From NCBI GenBank assembly GCA_023417985.1, contig JAEZDV010000112.1, positions 1-12,778 of the forward strand: a stretch of DNA of 12,778 bases, read 5' to 3'. Shown in pieces: positions 6,046 to 12,638 of the stretch. Source of the stretch: Actinomycetes bacterium. GTDB taxonomy: Bacteria > Actinomycetota > Actinomycetes > Mycobacteriales > Mycobacteriaceae. Numbering within the stretch: position 1 is the first letter of the stretch; the number at the start of each line of letters is the position of its first letter. The translations under genes were made by a program, and so were the position numbers. The notes under the pieces are model-generated. The model saw only the letters and a list, made by a program, of their open reading frames with translations. It was not told where the DNA came from and did no database searches.

Positions 6046-7182
6046 CTATCGGCAGCGACGCGCGGCCCCCGCCGGTGCCGCCCGCAGGAAGCCGGGGGCG
6101 GGAAGCGACCGCCGGGCAGCGGCATCGGTGACCGCCGCTTCGATCGCATCGACGCAGTCGAAGTCGCACAAGACGATCGCCGAACCACCGAACCCGCCGC
6201 CGACCATCCGGGCTCCCGCGGCACCCGCGTCGTGTGCGGCGGCGACCGCGGTGTCGAGTTCGAGGCAACTGACCTCGAAGTCGTCACGCAGCGACCGGTG
6301 CGACGCGTCGAGCAGGGTTCCGAGGTCGTGGATCCGGCCCGTCCGCAGGGCGTCGGCCGCGAGACGCACCCGGTCGATCTCCGAGACGACGTGCCGGGCG
6401 CGACGGCGCAGCACCGGGTCGTCGAGTCCGTCGACCGACGAGGCGTCGCGCAGAGTCGCGACCCCGAGTTGACGGGTGGCGTCGTCCACCGCTCGGCGCC
6501 GCGCGCCGTACTGCCCGTCGACGAGGTGGTGGGCGGTGCGTGTGTCGACGACCAGTAGCGTCAGGTGGTGGGACGCGGGATCGAAGGGAAGATGCTCGAC
6601 GCTGCCGTCCGCGCAGTCGAGCAGGAGTGCATGGCCGGCACGACCGCGCAATGCGATCTGCTGATCCATCCCGCCGGTCGGCGCTCCGACGTAGTCGTTC
6701 TCCGCGACGACGCAGGCGGCGGCGAGACGGTCGCGGCCCGCGTCGTCGGTGGGCATCCCGTACAGCTCGGCCGATGCCAGCGCGACCGCAGCCTCGAGCG
6801 CAGCGGACGACGAAAGTCCGGACCCGACAGGGACGTTCGAGGAGAGTGCGATATCGAGACCGGTACACCCGGGTGGGTCGAGGGCGTACAGGACACCGGC
6901 GACGTATGCGGCCCAGCCTCCCACCCGCGTGCGCCCGCGCAACGACGGCAGGTCCGTTTCGACACCGTCGAATCCCGCACTCACCATGCGCACCCGGCCG
7001 TCGCTGCGGCGACGCACCGCAGCCGCCGTGATCTGCTCCAGCGCGATCGGCAGACACAATCCCCCGGCGTAGTCGACATGCTCACCGATGAGGTTGACGC
7101 GCCCCGGTGCGCACCACACGCCGTCCGGCTCTCCGCCGAACGACTCGGTGAACGCCTGCGCGGCGTCGTCGCACACCGTCAC
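6046..7182 (-). CDS. galK: Galactokinase
   Basis: GalK phosphorylates alpha-D-galactose with ATP to galactose-1-phosphate, the first Leloir-pathway step, in the cytosol. The 378-aa product is of normal length and carries the GHMP-kinase motifs: the galactokinase signature GRVNLIGEHVDYAGG at 27-41 (Arg28 near the catalytic site), the ATP loop PVGSGLSSSAALE at 118-130, GGMDQ at 170-174 with the presumed catalytic base Asp173, and motif 3 GGGFGGSAI at 328-336. The GTG start at 7182 overlaps the galT stop codon in a GTGA four-base overlap and has an AGAGG ribosome site about 7 bases upstream, so translation is probably coupled to galT. No frameshift or missing key residue is seen. Confidence 0.97.
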   Translation of the reverse strand: MTVCDDAAQAFTESFGGEPDGVWCAPGRVNLIGEHVDYAGGLCLPIALEQITAAAVRRRSDGRVRMVSAGFDGVETDLPSLRGRTRVGGWAAYVAGVLYALDPPGCTGLDIALSSNVPVGSGLSSSAALEAAVALASAELYGMPTDDAGRDRLAAACVVAENDYVGAPTGGMDQQIALRGRAGHALLLDCADGSVEHLPFDPASHHLTLLVVDTRTAHHLVDGQYGARRRAVDDATRQLGVATLRDASSVDGLDDPVLRRRARHVVSEIDRVRLAADALRTGRIHDLGTLLDASHRSLRDDFEVSCLELDTAVAAAHDAGAAGARMVGGGFGGSAIVLCDFDCVDAIEAAVTDAAARRSLPAPGFLRAAPAGAARRCR

Positions 7183-8300
7183 GGTGAGACCTCTCGCAGA
7201 CGCACCGCGATGCGTTCCGGGGTGGTATCGCTGATCCACGCACCCATCGCGGACTCCGACCCCGCCGGATACTTCAGCTTGTCGGAGGCGCGACGCAGCG
7301 AGAAGATCTGGCAGAACAACCGGCCGTGTTCGCGATCCTCCCCGATGGGCGCCTGGTGCCACGCGGCGATGTACGGCACCCGGTCGACTCCCTCGAAGTA
7401 GCGGTCGACGCGAGCGAGCATGTCGCACTGGAGCATCGCGAGTTCGTCGCGTTCGGCATCGTCGAGGGCGGCGAGATCGGGGACGTCGCGGTGCGGCGCG
7501 AGATGCACTTCGATCGGCCAGCGCGCCGCGGCGGGCACGTAGGCGGTCCATGCGCGGCCGGACCACACGACGCGTGTTCCGGCCCGTCGTTCGGCGTCGA
7601 GCACATCGCGTTGCAGCGATCGGCCGGTGCGCGCGCGATGCTCCCGGGCACGCTCGACGAGCGTCGCCGTGCGTGGCGGGAGGAAGGGATAGGCGTAGAT
7701 CTGCCCGTGCGGGTGTTCGAGTGTCACACCGATTTCGGCGCCGCAGTTCTCGAAGCAGAACACCTGCCGCACTCCCGGTACCGACGACAGCGCGGCGGTC
7801 CGGGCGGCGAGCGCATCGACGACGGTCCGTGCCCGCGAGGGACCGAGGTCGGCGAACCGTGCATCGTGCGCGGAGGTGTACGCGACGACTTCGCACCGCC
7901 CGTCGGCGGGACGGCGCGACCACAAGGGGTCACGATCGGCATCTGCAGACACGCTGTCGTCACCGTGGGCACCGAGGGCGGGGAATCGGTTCTCGAAGAC
8001 GACGACGTCGTAGTCGCCGGCCGGAATCTCGGTAGCCGTCTCGGGGGTGCTCGGGCACAGCGGGCAGTCGGCCACCGCAGGCAGAAAGGTGCGGTCCATG
8101 CGGTGAGCGGCGAAGGTGACCCATTCCCCGGTGAGCGGGTCGCAGCGCAACTCCGACGCCGCAGCGACCGGCGGCAGCACCCGCCGGTCGTCGGCCTCGC
8201 GAGTCGCCGTGCCGGATACGAACGGTTCGGTGTCGTCGAAGAAGATCAGCTCGCGGCCGTCCGCGAGCCGCGTCACCGTCTGCCGGACCCGCTCGGCCAC
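7179..8300 (-). CDS. galT: Galactose-1-phosphate uridylyltransferase
   Basis: GalT exchanges UMP between UDP-glucose and galactose-1-phosphate, giving UDP-galactose and glucose-1-phosphate. The 373-aa product has the HIT-superfamily active site HPHGQ at 196-200 (nucleophile His198, equal to E. coli His166) within ENCGAEIGVTLEHPHGQIYA at 185-203, a CPLC zinc-type pair at 79-82, the conserved NRFPAL at 104-109 and a C-terminal SLRRASDKLKYPAGSES block at 334-350. The GTG at 8300 lies four bases after the pyrE stop codon; the frame is open farther up to 8438, but that part lies inside pyrE. The ribosome site is poor (GGTAGGG very close to the GTG), so coupling to pyrE translation is likely. It overlaps galK by four bases. 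Confidence 0.96.
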   Translation of the reverse strand: MAERVRQTVTRLADGRELIFFDDTEPFVSGTATREADDRRVLPPVAAASELRCDPLTGEWVTFAAHRMDRTFLPAVADCPLCPSTPETATEIPAGDYDVVVFENRFPALGAHGDDSVSADADRDPLWSRRPADGRCEVVAYTSAHDARFADLGPSRARTVVDALAARTAALSSVPGVRQVFCFENCGAEIGVTLEHPHGQIYAYPFLPPRTATLVERAREHRARTGRSLQRDVLDAERRAGTRVVWSGRAWTAYVPAAARWPIEVHLAPHRDVPDLAALDDAERDELAMLQCDMLARVDRYFEGVDRVPYIAAWHQAPIGEDREHGRLFCQIFSLRRASDKLKYPAGSESAMGAWISDTTPERIAVRLREVSP

Positions 8301-8304
8301 GGCC

Positions 8305-8844
8305 CTACCCGTCGGCCAGACCCAGGTCGTCGAGCCCGAGCAGCGAGCGGTATTCCACGCCCTCGGCGGCGATGACCTGGTCGGCACCGGTGGCGCGATC
8401 CACGACGGTCGCGACGCCCACCACGATTGCGCCCGCATCCCGCAGGGCCTTGACGGCCGTGAGCGGGGAGTTGCCGGTCGTGGTGGTGTCCTCCACGACG
8501 AGCACGCGCTTGCCGGTCACGTCGGGTCCCTCGATCTGACGTTGCATCCCGTGGGCTTTCGCGGCCTTGCGGACCACGAACGCATCGATCGGGCGTCCGG
8601 GAGCGTGCATCACCGCCATCGCGACCGGATCGGCGCCCATCGTCAGCCCGCCGACGGCGTCGAAATCCCAGTCGGCGACGAGTTCGCGGAGCAATTTGCC
8701 GATCAGGGGCGCGGCGCGGTGGTGGAGTGTCGCGCGGCGCAGATCCACGTAGTAGTCGGCTTCCTTGCCGGACGACAACGTCACCCGGCCGTGCACCACC
8801 GCCAGCTCACGTACCAGTGCTGCCAGTTCGTCACGGTCACTCAT
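8305..8844 (-). CDS. pyrE: Orotate phosphoribosyltransferase
   Basis: PyrE joins orotate to PRPP to make orotidine monophosphate, the fifth step of pyrimidine synthesis. The 179-aa product has the type I phosphoribosyltransferase PRPP loop VLVVEDTTTTGNS at 114-126, the orotate-site region TLSSGKEADYYVDLRR at 22-37 and VVRKAAKAHG at 90-99. The ATG at 8844 has a GAGGG ribosome site (8852-8856 on the complement), well spaced. It is followed after four bases by galT, so uridine nucleotide synthesis and galactose use appear to share a transcript. A -10-like TAGGCT lies about 90 bases upstream, between this gene and the LemA-like gene, so it may have its own promoter. Confidence 0.96.
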   Translation of the reverse strand: MSDRDELAALVRELAVVHGRVTLSSGKEADYYVDLRRATLHHRAAPLIGKLLRELVADWDFDAVGGLTMGADPVAMAVMHAPGRPIDAFVVRKAAKAHGMQRQIEGPDVTGKRVLVVEDTTTTGNSPLTAVKALRDAGAIVVGVATVVDRATGADQVIAAEGVEYRSLLGLDDLGLADG

Positions 8845-8931
8845 GTCGCGTCCCTCATCGTCGTCTCGCGCGGCCGGTCGTCGCGTCCGCTTCTGCGCGG
8901 CCGCCCGGTTGGCAGCGCTGCGTCGGCAACG

Positions 8932-8937
8932 AGCCTA
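8932..8937 (-). promoter_or_regulatory. Weak candidate -10 box upstream of pyrE
   Basis: On the minus strand this reads TAGGCT, a TANNNT match, in the 109-bp gap between the LemA-like gene and pyrE. It would give a leader of about 80 bases. No -35 box is visible and such hexamers occur by chance, so confidence is low. Confidence 0.25.
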
Positions 8938-8953
8938 GTCGCCCACCCGACGG

Positions 8954-9559
8954 TCAGGCAGCGACGGGATCGGGTCCCGCCTTCGGTGCGAGGGTTGCGT
9001 CCGGCGCGGTCGCATCCCGTGCCGGGGGTGTCGCCGGTGCGGCCGCCTCGAAAAGCGGGACCGGGCCGATCGCCCCGATCTTCGCGTACAGCGAGGTGGG
9101 GAAACGCCCGACCGCATCGTTGAGCGTGGTGCCGATGTCGTTGAAGACCTTCACCGCCCCGGCGATCCGCTGCTCCCGCACCTGCAACTCGCGGGCGGCT
9201 CGCACGAAAGGCCAGTGGCTGACGCCCTCGAGTCCACCGATGAGGTCGTGCAGGGCGGCGGAGAGGGTGTTCTCGGCGGCGGCGCGTTCCGGGAGTCCCA
9301 GTCGCTGATCGCGCATCTCGATCGCCAGCGACCGGGCACCGACGACGGGCCGGAGCAGGGCACGGTCCACGCCCGCTCCCGCCGACGCGGCGATGAGGGT
9401 GGGAACGAGGTCGTAGCGGTCGTCGAGTTCGTGGCGGAGCAACCGCAAGCTGTCGCGGTAGCGGAGTCGAAGCGTCCGCAGGCGCTGCACACCCACACGT
9501 ATCCAGAGTGTCGTTGCCGCTACCGACGCCACAACAATCACCACAGCCACAGAGGTCAC
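8954..9559 (-). CDS. LemA-like membrane-anchored protein
   Basis: The 201-aa product has one N-terminal hydrophobic helix (3-21) with little before it, so it is anchored with its bulk on one side of the membrane. The rest is helical and follows the LemA pattern: a first long helix with DDRYDLVPTLI at 46-56, and the end signature LQVREQRIAGAVKVFNDIGT at 125-144 followed by NDAVGRFPTSLYA at 147-159. After 172 the tail is Ala/Pro-rich and probably disordered. The biochemical role of LemA proteins is unknown. The GTG at 9559 is chosen because no in-frame start lies closer upstream and a -10-like TACATT precedes it; GTG 9550 is an alternative. It resembles the position of the secreted protein next to pyrE in M. 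tuberculosis (Rv0383c, from memory), but I cannot confirm orthology. Confidence 0.75.
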   Translation of the reverse strand: MTSVAVVIVVASVAATTLWIRVGVQRLRTLRLRYRDSLRLLRHELDDRYDLVPTLIAASAGAGVDRALLRPVVGARSLAIEMRDQRLGLPERAAAENTLSAALHDLIGGLEGVSHWPFVRAARELQVREQRIAGAVKVFNDIGTTLNDAVGRFPTSLYAKIGAIGPVPLFEAAAPATPPARDATAPDATLAPKAGPDPVAA

Positions 9560-9567
9560 AGTGAAGA

Positions 9568-9573
9568 AATGTA
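9568..9573 (-). promoter_or_regulatory. Candidate -10 box for leaderless lemA-like transcription
   Basis: On the minus strand TACATT ends 8 bases before the GTG at 9559, close to the geometry seen at the DedA and SDR genes. No Shine-Dalgarno sequence precedes the GTG. An imperfect palindrome (CCCAC, four bases, GTGGG) lies immediately upstream of the box and might be an operator. Confidence 0.4.
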
Positions 9574-9590
9574 CCCACGTGTGTGGGCGA

Positions 9591-9623
9591 CGCGATAGAG
9601 GGTTCCCGCGTGTCCCTCTCGCG
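9591..9623 (-). repeat. Possible hairpin between the SDR and LemA-like genes
   Basis: CGCG at 9591-9594 and AGAGGG at 9597-9602 can pair with CGCG at 9620-9623 and CCCTCT at 9614-9619, giving a bulged 10-bp stem with an 11-base loop. It lies about 50 bases after the SDR stop codon and could end that transcript. There is no U tail, so the call is weak. Confidence 0.3.
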
Positions 9624-9674
9624 TGGCCGTACCGTGACCTCCCGACCTGCTCCTGCGTGGGTGAATCGCCCGGA

Positions 9675-10460
9675 TCAGGTGCGTCCGCGACCGTTGCCGA
9701 GACGGGCAGCGATCTTGCGCACCAGGTTCTGCGGCACGAGACGTCCGGCGGTGGCGAGCACCTTGTACTGGATGCCCGGGATGCTCCGGACCTTGCCGGA
9801 CTCGAGGTCGGCGAGCGACGTGCGGACCACCTGGTCGACGTCGAGCCACAGCAGGTTCGGGGTGGACGACATGTCGATCCCCGCGCGCTGGTGGAACTCG
9901 GTACGCACGAAGCCGGGGCACAGCGCCTGCACTCGCACGCCTGTGCCGACGAGACCACCGGCGAGTCCTTCGGTGAACGAGACCACGTAGGCCTTGCTCC
10001 CCGAGTAGGTGGAGCCGCGACCGGGCACCAGGCCCGCCACACTCGCGACGTTGACGATGTCTCCCTTGCCCGCTTCGATCATCGACGGCAGGGCGGCGCG
10101 GGTGAGCTGGACGACCGCGGTGACGTTCACGTCGAGCTGGGCCTGCAGCAATTCGGGGTCGGCGGTCCAGAATTCGCCGGTGGTTCCGAAGCCGGCGTTG
10201 TTGACCAGCATGTCGACGCCGCGTGCAAGGCGCTCCGCTACCGCGGCGCGGCCGTCCGCCGTCGCGAGATCGGCGGGAAGCACTTCGGAGGATGCGCCGA
10301 ACCTGCGTTCGAGTTCGGCGGCGAGGTCGTCGAGAGCGGTTCGATTGCGGGCGACGAGAACGAGGTCGTATCCACGTTCGGCGAGAATCCTCGCGAACCC
10401 TGCACCGATGCCCGAGGTCGGACCGGTCACGAGCGCCACGGGATGCAAAGGTGAAGTCAT
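9675..10460 (-). CDS. Short-chain dehydrogenase/reductase
   Basis: The 261-aa product is a classical SDR. The cofactor loop is TGPTSGIG at 12-19, NNAG is at 87-90, and the catalytic set is Ser140 with YSGSK at 152-156 (Tyr152, Lys156). VLVARN at 34-39, with an arginine just after the second strand, suggests NADP(H) preference. The substrate is unknown; the C-terminal region resembles SDRs of the acyl-chain or ketoacyl-reducing kind in mycobacteria, but this is not enough to name a function. The ATG at 10460 starts the Rossmann fold after nine residues and follows a -10-like TAGGGT by seven bases, which suggests a leaderless mRNA. The longer frame to 10646 is mostly non-coding upstream sequence. 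It is divergent from the 104-aa gene and 115 bases upstream of the LemA-like gene. Confidence 0.93.
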   Translation of the reverse strand: MTSPLHPVALVTGPTSGIGAGFARILAERGYDLVLVARNRTALDDLAAELERRFGASSEVLPADLATADGRAAVAERLARGVDMLVNNAGFGTTGEFWTADPELLQAQLDVNVTAVVQLTRAALPSMIEAGKGDIVNVASVAGLVPGRGSTYSGSKAYVVSFTEGLAGGLVGTGVRVQALCPGFVRTEFHQRAGIDMSSTPNLLWLDVDQVVRTSLADLESGKVRSIPGIQYKVLATAGRLVPQNLVRKIAARLGNGRGRT

Positions 10461-10467
10461 GGCCGCC

Positions 10468-10473
10468 ACCCTA
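10468..10473 (-). promoter_or_regulatory. -10 box TAGGGT placed for leaderless SDR transcription
   Basis: On the minus strand TAGGGT ends exactly 7 bases before the ATG at 10460, the same spacing as at the DedA gene. Transcription would start at or next to the A of the ATG. No -35 match is obvious. The stretch AGGGTGG could alternatively act as a ribosome site on a longer mRNA. Confidence 0.5.
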
Positions 10474-10616
10474 GCGGCGGAGCGCAGGAATTCGGGCGCG
10501 AGCGCGGCGAACGTCGAAACCCTGTTTCCGGACTCCCGCGGAGACCACGCCCGTTGCCTCTCCGAGTAGTGCACCATCGAACCGGAACAACGTCCTCGAG
10601 CGGAAGGGCCATCGAC

Positions 10617-10931
10617 ATGAGTGATGAATCCATCCCCGATCCGCACGAGGCGCTCGAGCTCGTCTCCTTGTTCTGCGGCACCGAAGCAACGCAGATCGAC
10701 GGGCAGGTGATCCGCGCGCGCATGATCAACCCGTTCACCGGGCGGATAATCGACTTCCGGGCCCGCTACTACGGCAGTCCGGACGACTTGGGATGGGTCG
10801 TCCAGTTCTTCGAGGACTACGACGCCGAGGATCGACGTCGGCTCGGTGGTCGACGCGCTCCAGATCTGGCGGACGCCATCAGCGGTGCGTGGGACGCGTT
10901 GAGAAGCAAGTACCCCGGCGGCGCGGGCTAG
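10617..10931 (+). CDS. Small acidic protein of unknown function
   Basis: I do not recognise this 104-aa protein. It has no signal peptide or membrane helix and looks like a compact cytosolic alpha/beta fold: a helix at about 10-20, a strand pair at 27-50 (QVIRARMINP, GRIIDFRARYY), then WVVQFFEDYDAEDRR at 60-74 and a C-terminal helix near 82-97 ending in SKYPGGAG. The C-terminal helix is predicted to be amphipathic. The ATG at 10617 is supported by GGAAGGG at 10602-10608; the frame is open to 10554 but that part looks non-coding. Third-position G/C use is high, as expected of a real gene here. It is monocistronic, divergent from the SDR gene and convergent with the monooxygenase gene. Confidence 0.7.
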   Translation: MSDESIPDPHEALELVSLFCGTEATQIDGQVIRARMINPFTGRIIDFRARYYGSPDDLGWVVQFFEDYDAEDRRRLGGRRAPDLADAISGAWDALRSKYPGGAG

Positions 10932-10940
10932 CGGCCCGAA

Positions 10941-10974
10941 GGTCGCCCCTGATCGAGCTGTCGGCCCGGCGACC
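10941..10974. repeat. Inverted repeat between convergent genes
   Basis: GGTCGCC at 10941-10947 is mirrored by GGCGACC at 10968-10974 with a 20-base spacer, within the 54-bp gap between the convergent 104-aa and monooxygenase genes. The place suits a shared terminator, but there is no U run on either strand and the loop is long. Confidence 0.3.
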
Positions 10975-10985
10975 GAGGGATTCGA

Positions 10986-12578
10986 TCACCCGACGCGGTC
11001 CTCCGCGCCTTCCACCGAACCGAAGACCATAGAGTCCTCGACTTTGCTCATTCGGTGAGCGACGGCGTCGAGATAGTAGTTGTGACGGACCCGCCAGTGC
11101 CCTCGGGTGCCCGATTTCGGCAGCGCGGCCGGCGAGCGTTGCACGTATCCGGCCGCGAGGTCCCACACCGGTTGTGCGCTCATCGGCTCGGCACCCAGGT
11201 GGGGATAGGCACGGGTGTAACCGTTCTCCCGCATGTATCTGACGAGGTTCGCGACCGAACATGCCGTCATGTCGGCCCGCAGTGTCCACGAGGCGTTGGT
11301 GTAACCAACCAACCACGCGAGATTGGGGATGTCCTCGAGCAGGTAGCTCTTGAAGACGAACCGGTCGTGGGGTTTCACCTCGTCACCGTCGACCACCAGG
11401 CGCGTCCCGCCGAAGCCGAGCAGTTGCAGGCCGGTGGCGGTCACGATGATGTCGGCGCCTAAGTGCCGGCCGGACACCAGTCGTACGCCGGTCTCGTCGA
11501 AGCAGTCGATGCGGTCGGTGACCATCTCGACGGAGCCCTCCGTGATGGCGCTGAACAGGTCGGCATCGGGAACCATGCACATGCGCTGGTCCCACGGGTT
11601 GTAGGTGGGGTTGAAGTGCACGTCGACCGGATAGTCCTCGGGCAGGTTGGCCGCCACGTTCGCGCGGATCAACTTGCGGCCCAATTTCGGGAACCGGTGC
11701 GTGAGGTGCACGATCGCCGCGGTCTGTGTCGCATAACGCCACCGGATCACCCGGTGCGCCGCCCCGGGAGGAAGGAGCTTCCGGACAACGGGTGCGAGGT
11801 ATTGCTTCTGCTTGGCCGACCAGATGTACGAGGGTGAGCGCTGCAGCATCGTCACGTGCGCCGCCTCGTCGGTGACATTGGGGATCAGGCTCACCGCGGT
11901 TGCGCCGCTGCCGATCACGACGATGCGCTTGCCCCGGTAGTCGAGATCCTCCGGCCAGTGCTGTGGATGCACGATCCGGCCCGTGAAGTCCTCTGCCCCG
12001 GCGAACCTCGGGGTGTAGGGCCGGTCGTAGTCGTAGTAACCGGTCGCGAAGACGAGGAAACGGCACCGGTAGGTCCTGCGATGCTTTTCGGCACCCTCAC
12101 CGGCCTCGACGTCCAGTGTCCAGGTGTCGGTGCCCGAGTCCCAGTCGGCGGTCACCACGTGCTGCCCGAAGCGGATGCGGTCAGCGATGCCGAACTTGCG
12201 CGCGGTGTGCTCGATGTAGTCCCTGATATCTGCGCCTTCGGCCAGTGCCCCCGGCTTCGCCCACGGCTCGAAGGGGTAACTGAGCGAATAGATGTCGCTG
12301 TCGGACCGCACGCCCGGATAACGGAAAAGATCCCACGTCCCGCCGACGCGCTGCCTGCGCTCGAGGACCAGGTAGTCGCAGCCGGGATTCTGCTCGAGGA
12401 GCCGATAGGCGCAGTCGATGCCCGACAGTCCCGCCCCGATGATGATCACGTCGTGCGGGTGGTCGTCGCCGTCTGGTGGCGGATCGGGTGCCGGTGAGTC
12501 GACCGGTGGGGCAGCCGTGTCCTCGCTCGCGATCGTGTTCGGGGTGTCGTTCGCGGGTGTGTGAGAACTGTCGGCCAC
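10986..12578 (-). CDS. Baeyer-Villiger type flavin monooxygenase (EthA-like)
   Basis: This is a FAD- and NADPH-dependent monooxygenase that would insert oxygen next to a ketone or oxidise sulfur or nitrogen; the substrate is unknown. In the 530-aa product the FAD-binding loop is IIIGAGLSGID at 45-55, followed by VLERRQRVGGTWDLFRYPG at 71-89. The Baeyer-Villiger fingerprint F-x-G-x3-H-x3-W-P is intact at 198-209, the NADPH loop is VVIGSGATA at 220-228 and a late ATG motif is at 381-383. The layout, including HWPEDLDYRGK at 207-217, is like EthA of M. tuberculosis (489 aa, from memory). About 40 N-terminal residues, rich in Pro, Asp and Ser, precede the FAD domain and are unusual. The GTG at 12578 is set by AGGAGG (12584-12589 on the complement). 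No TetR-type gene like ethR is visible next to it within the window. Confidence 0.93.
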   Translation of the reverse strand: MADSSHTPANDTPNTIASEDTAAPPVDSPAPDPPPDGDDHPHDVIIIGAGLSGIDCAYRLLEQNPGCDYLVLERRQRVGGTWDLFRYPGVRSDSDIYSLSYPFEPWAKPGALAEGADIRDYIEHTARKFGIADRIRFGQHVVTADWDSGTDTWTLDVEAGEGAEKHRRTYRCRFLVFATGYYDYDRPYTPRFAGAEDFTGRIVHPQHWPEDLDYRGKRIVVIGSGATAVSLIPNVTDEAAHVTMLQRSPSYIWSAKQKQYLAPVVRKLLPPGAAHRVIRWRYATQTAAIVHLTHRFPKLGRKLIRANVAANLPEDYPVDVHFNPTYNPWDQRMCMVPDADLFSAITEGSVEMVTDRIDCFDETGVRLVSGRHLGADIIVTATGLQLLGFGGTRLVVDGDEVKPHDRFVFKSYLLEDIPNLAWLVGYTNASWTLRADMTACSVANLVRYMRENGYTRAYPHLGAEPMSAQPVWDLAAGYVQRSPAALPKSGTRGHWRVRHNYYLDAVAHRMSKVEDSMVFGSVEGAEDRVG

Positions 12579-12638
12579 GTGGACCTCCTGGTCGAGACGC
12601 CCCCCGGTGCTGCCATCATGCAACATTCGTCATCGGAT

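Noticed and set aside
7183..7923. N-terminal extension of the galK frame up to 7923
   Set aside because: The extension is arginine-rich shadow of galT; the GTG at 7182 with a ribosome site gives a normal galactokinase.
7326..8375. 349-aa plus-strand open frame opposite galT
   Set aside because: galT has an intact active site and family-typical length; the opposite frame shows only mirrored codon bias.
8841..9578. 245-aa minus-strand open frame between pyrE and the LemA-like gene
   Set aside because: It is another frame of the LemA-like gene and ends at the pyrE start; the product is an Arg/Pro/Ala-rich shadow, and the lemA frame has the family signature.
9561..10454. 297-aa plus-strand open frame opposite the SDR gene
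   Set aside because: Antisense to a clear SDR with all catalytic residues; no domain is visible in it.
11856..12497. 213-aa plus-strand open frame opposite the monooxygenase gene
   Set aside because: Antisense frame of a gene with an intact Baeyer-Villiger fingerprint.
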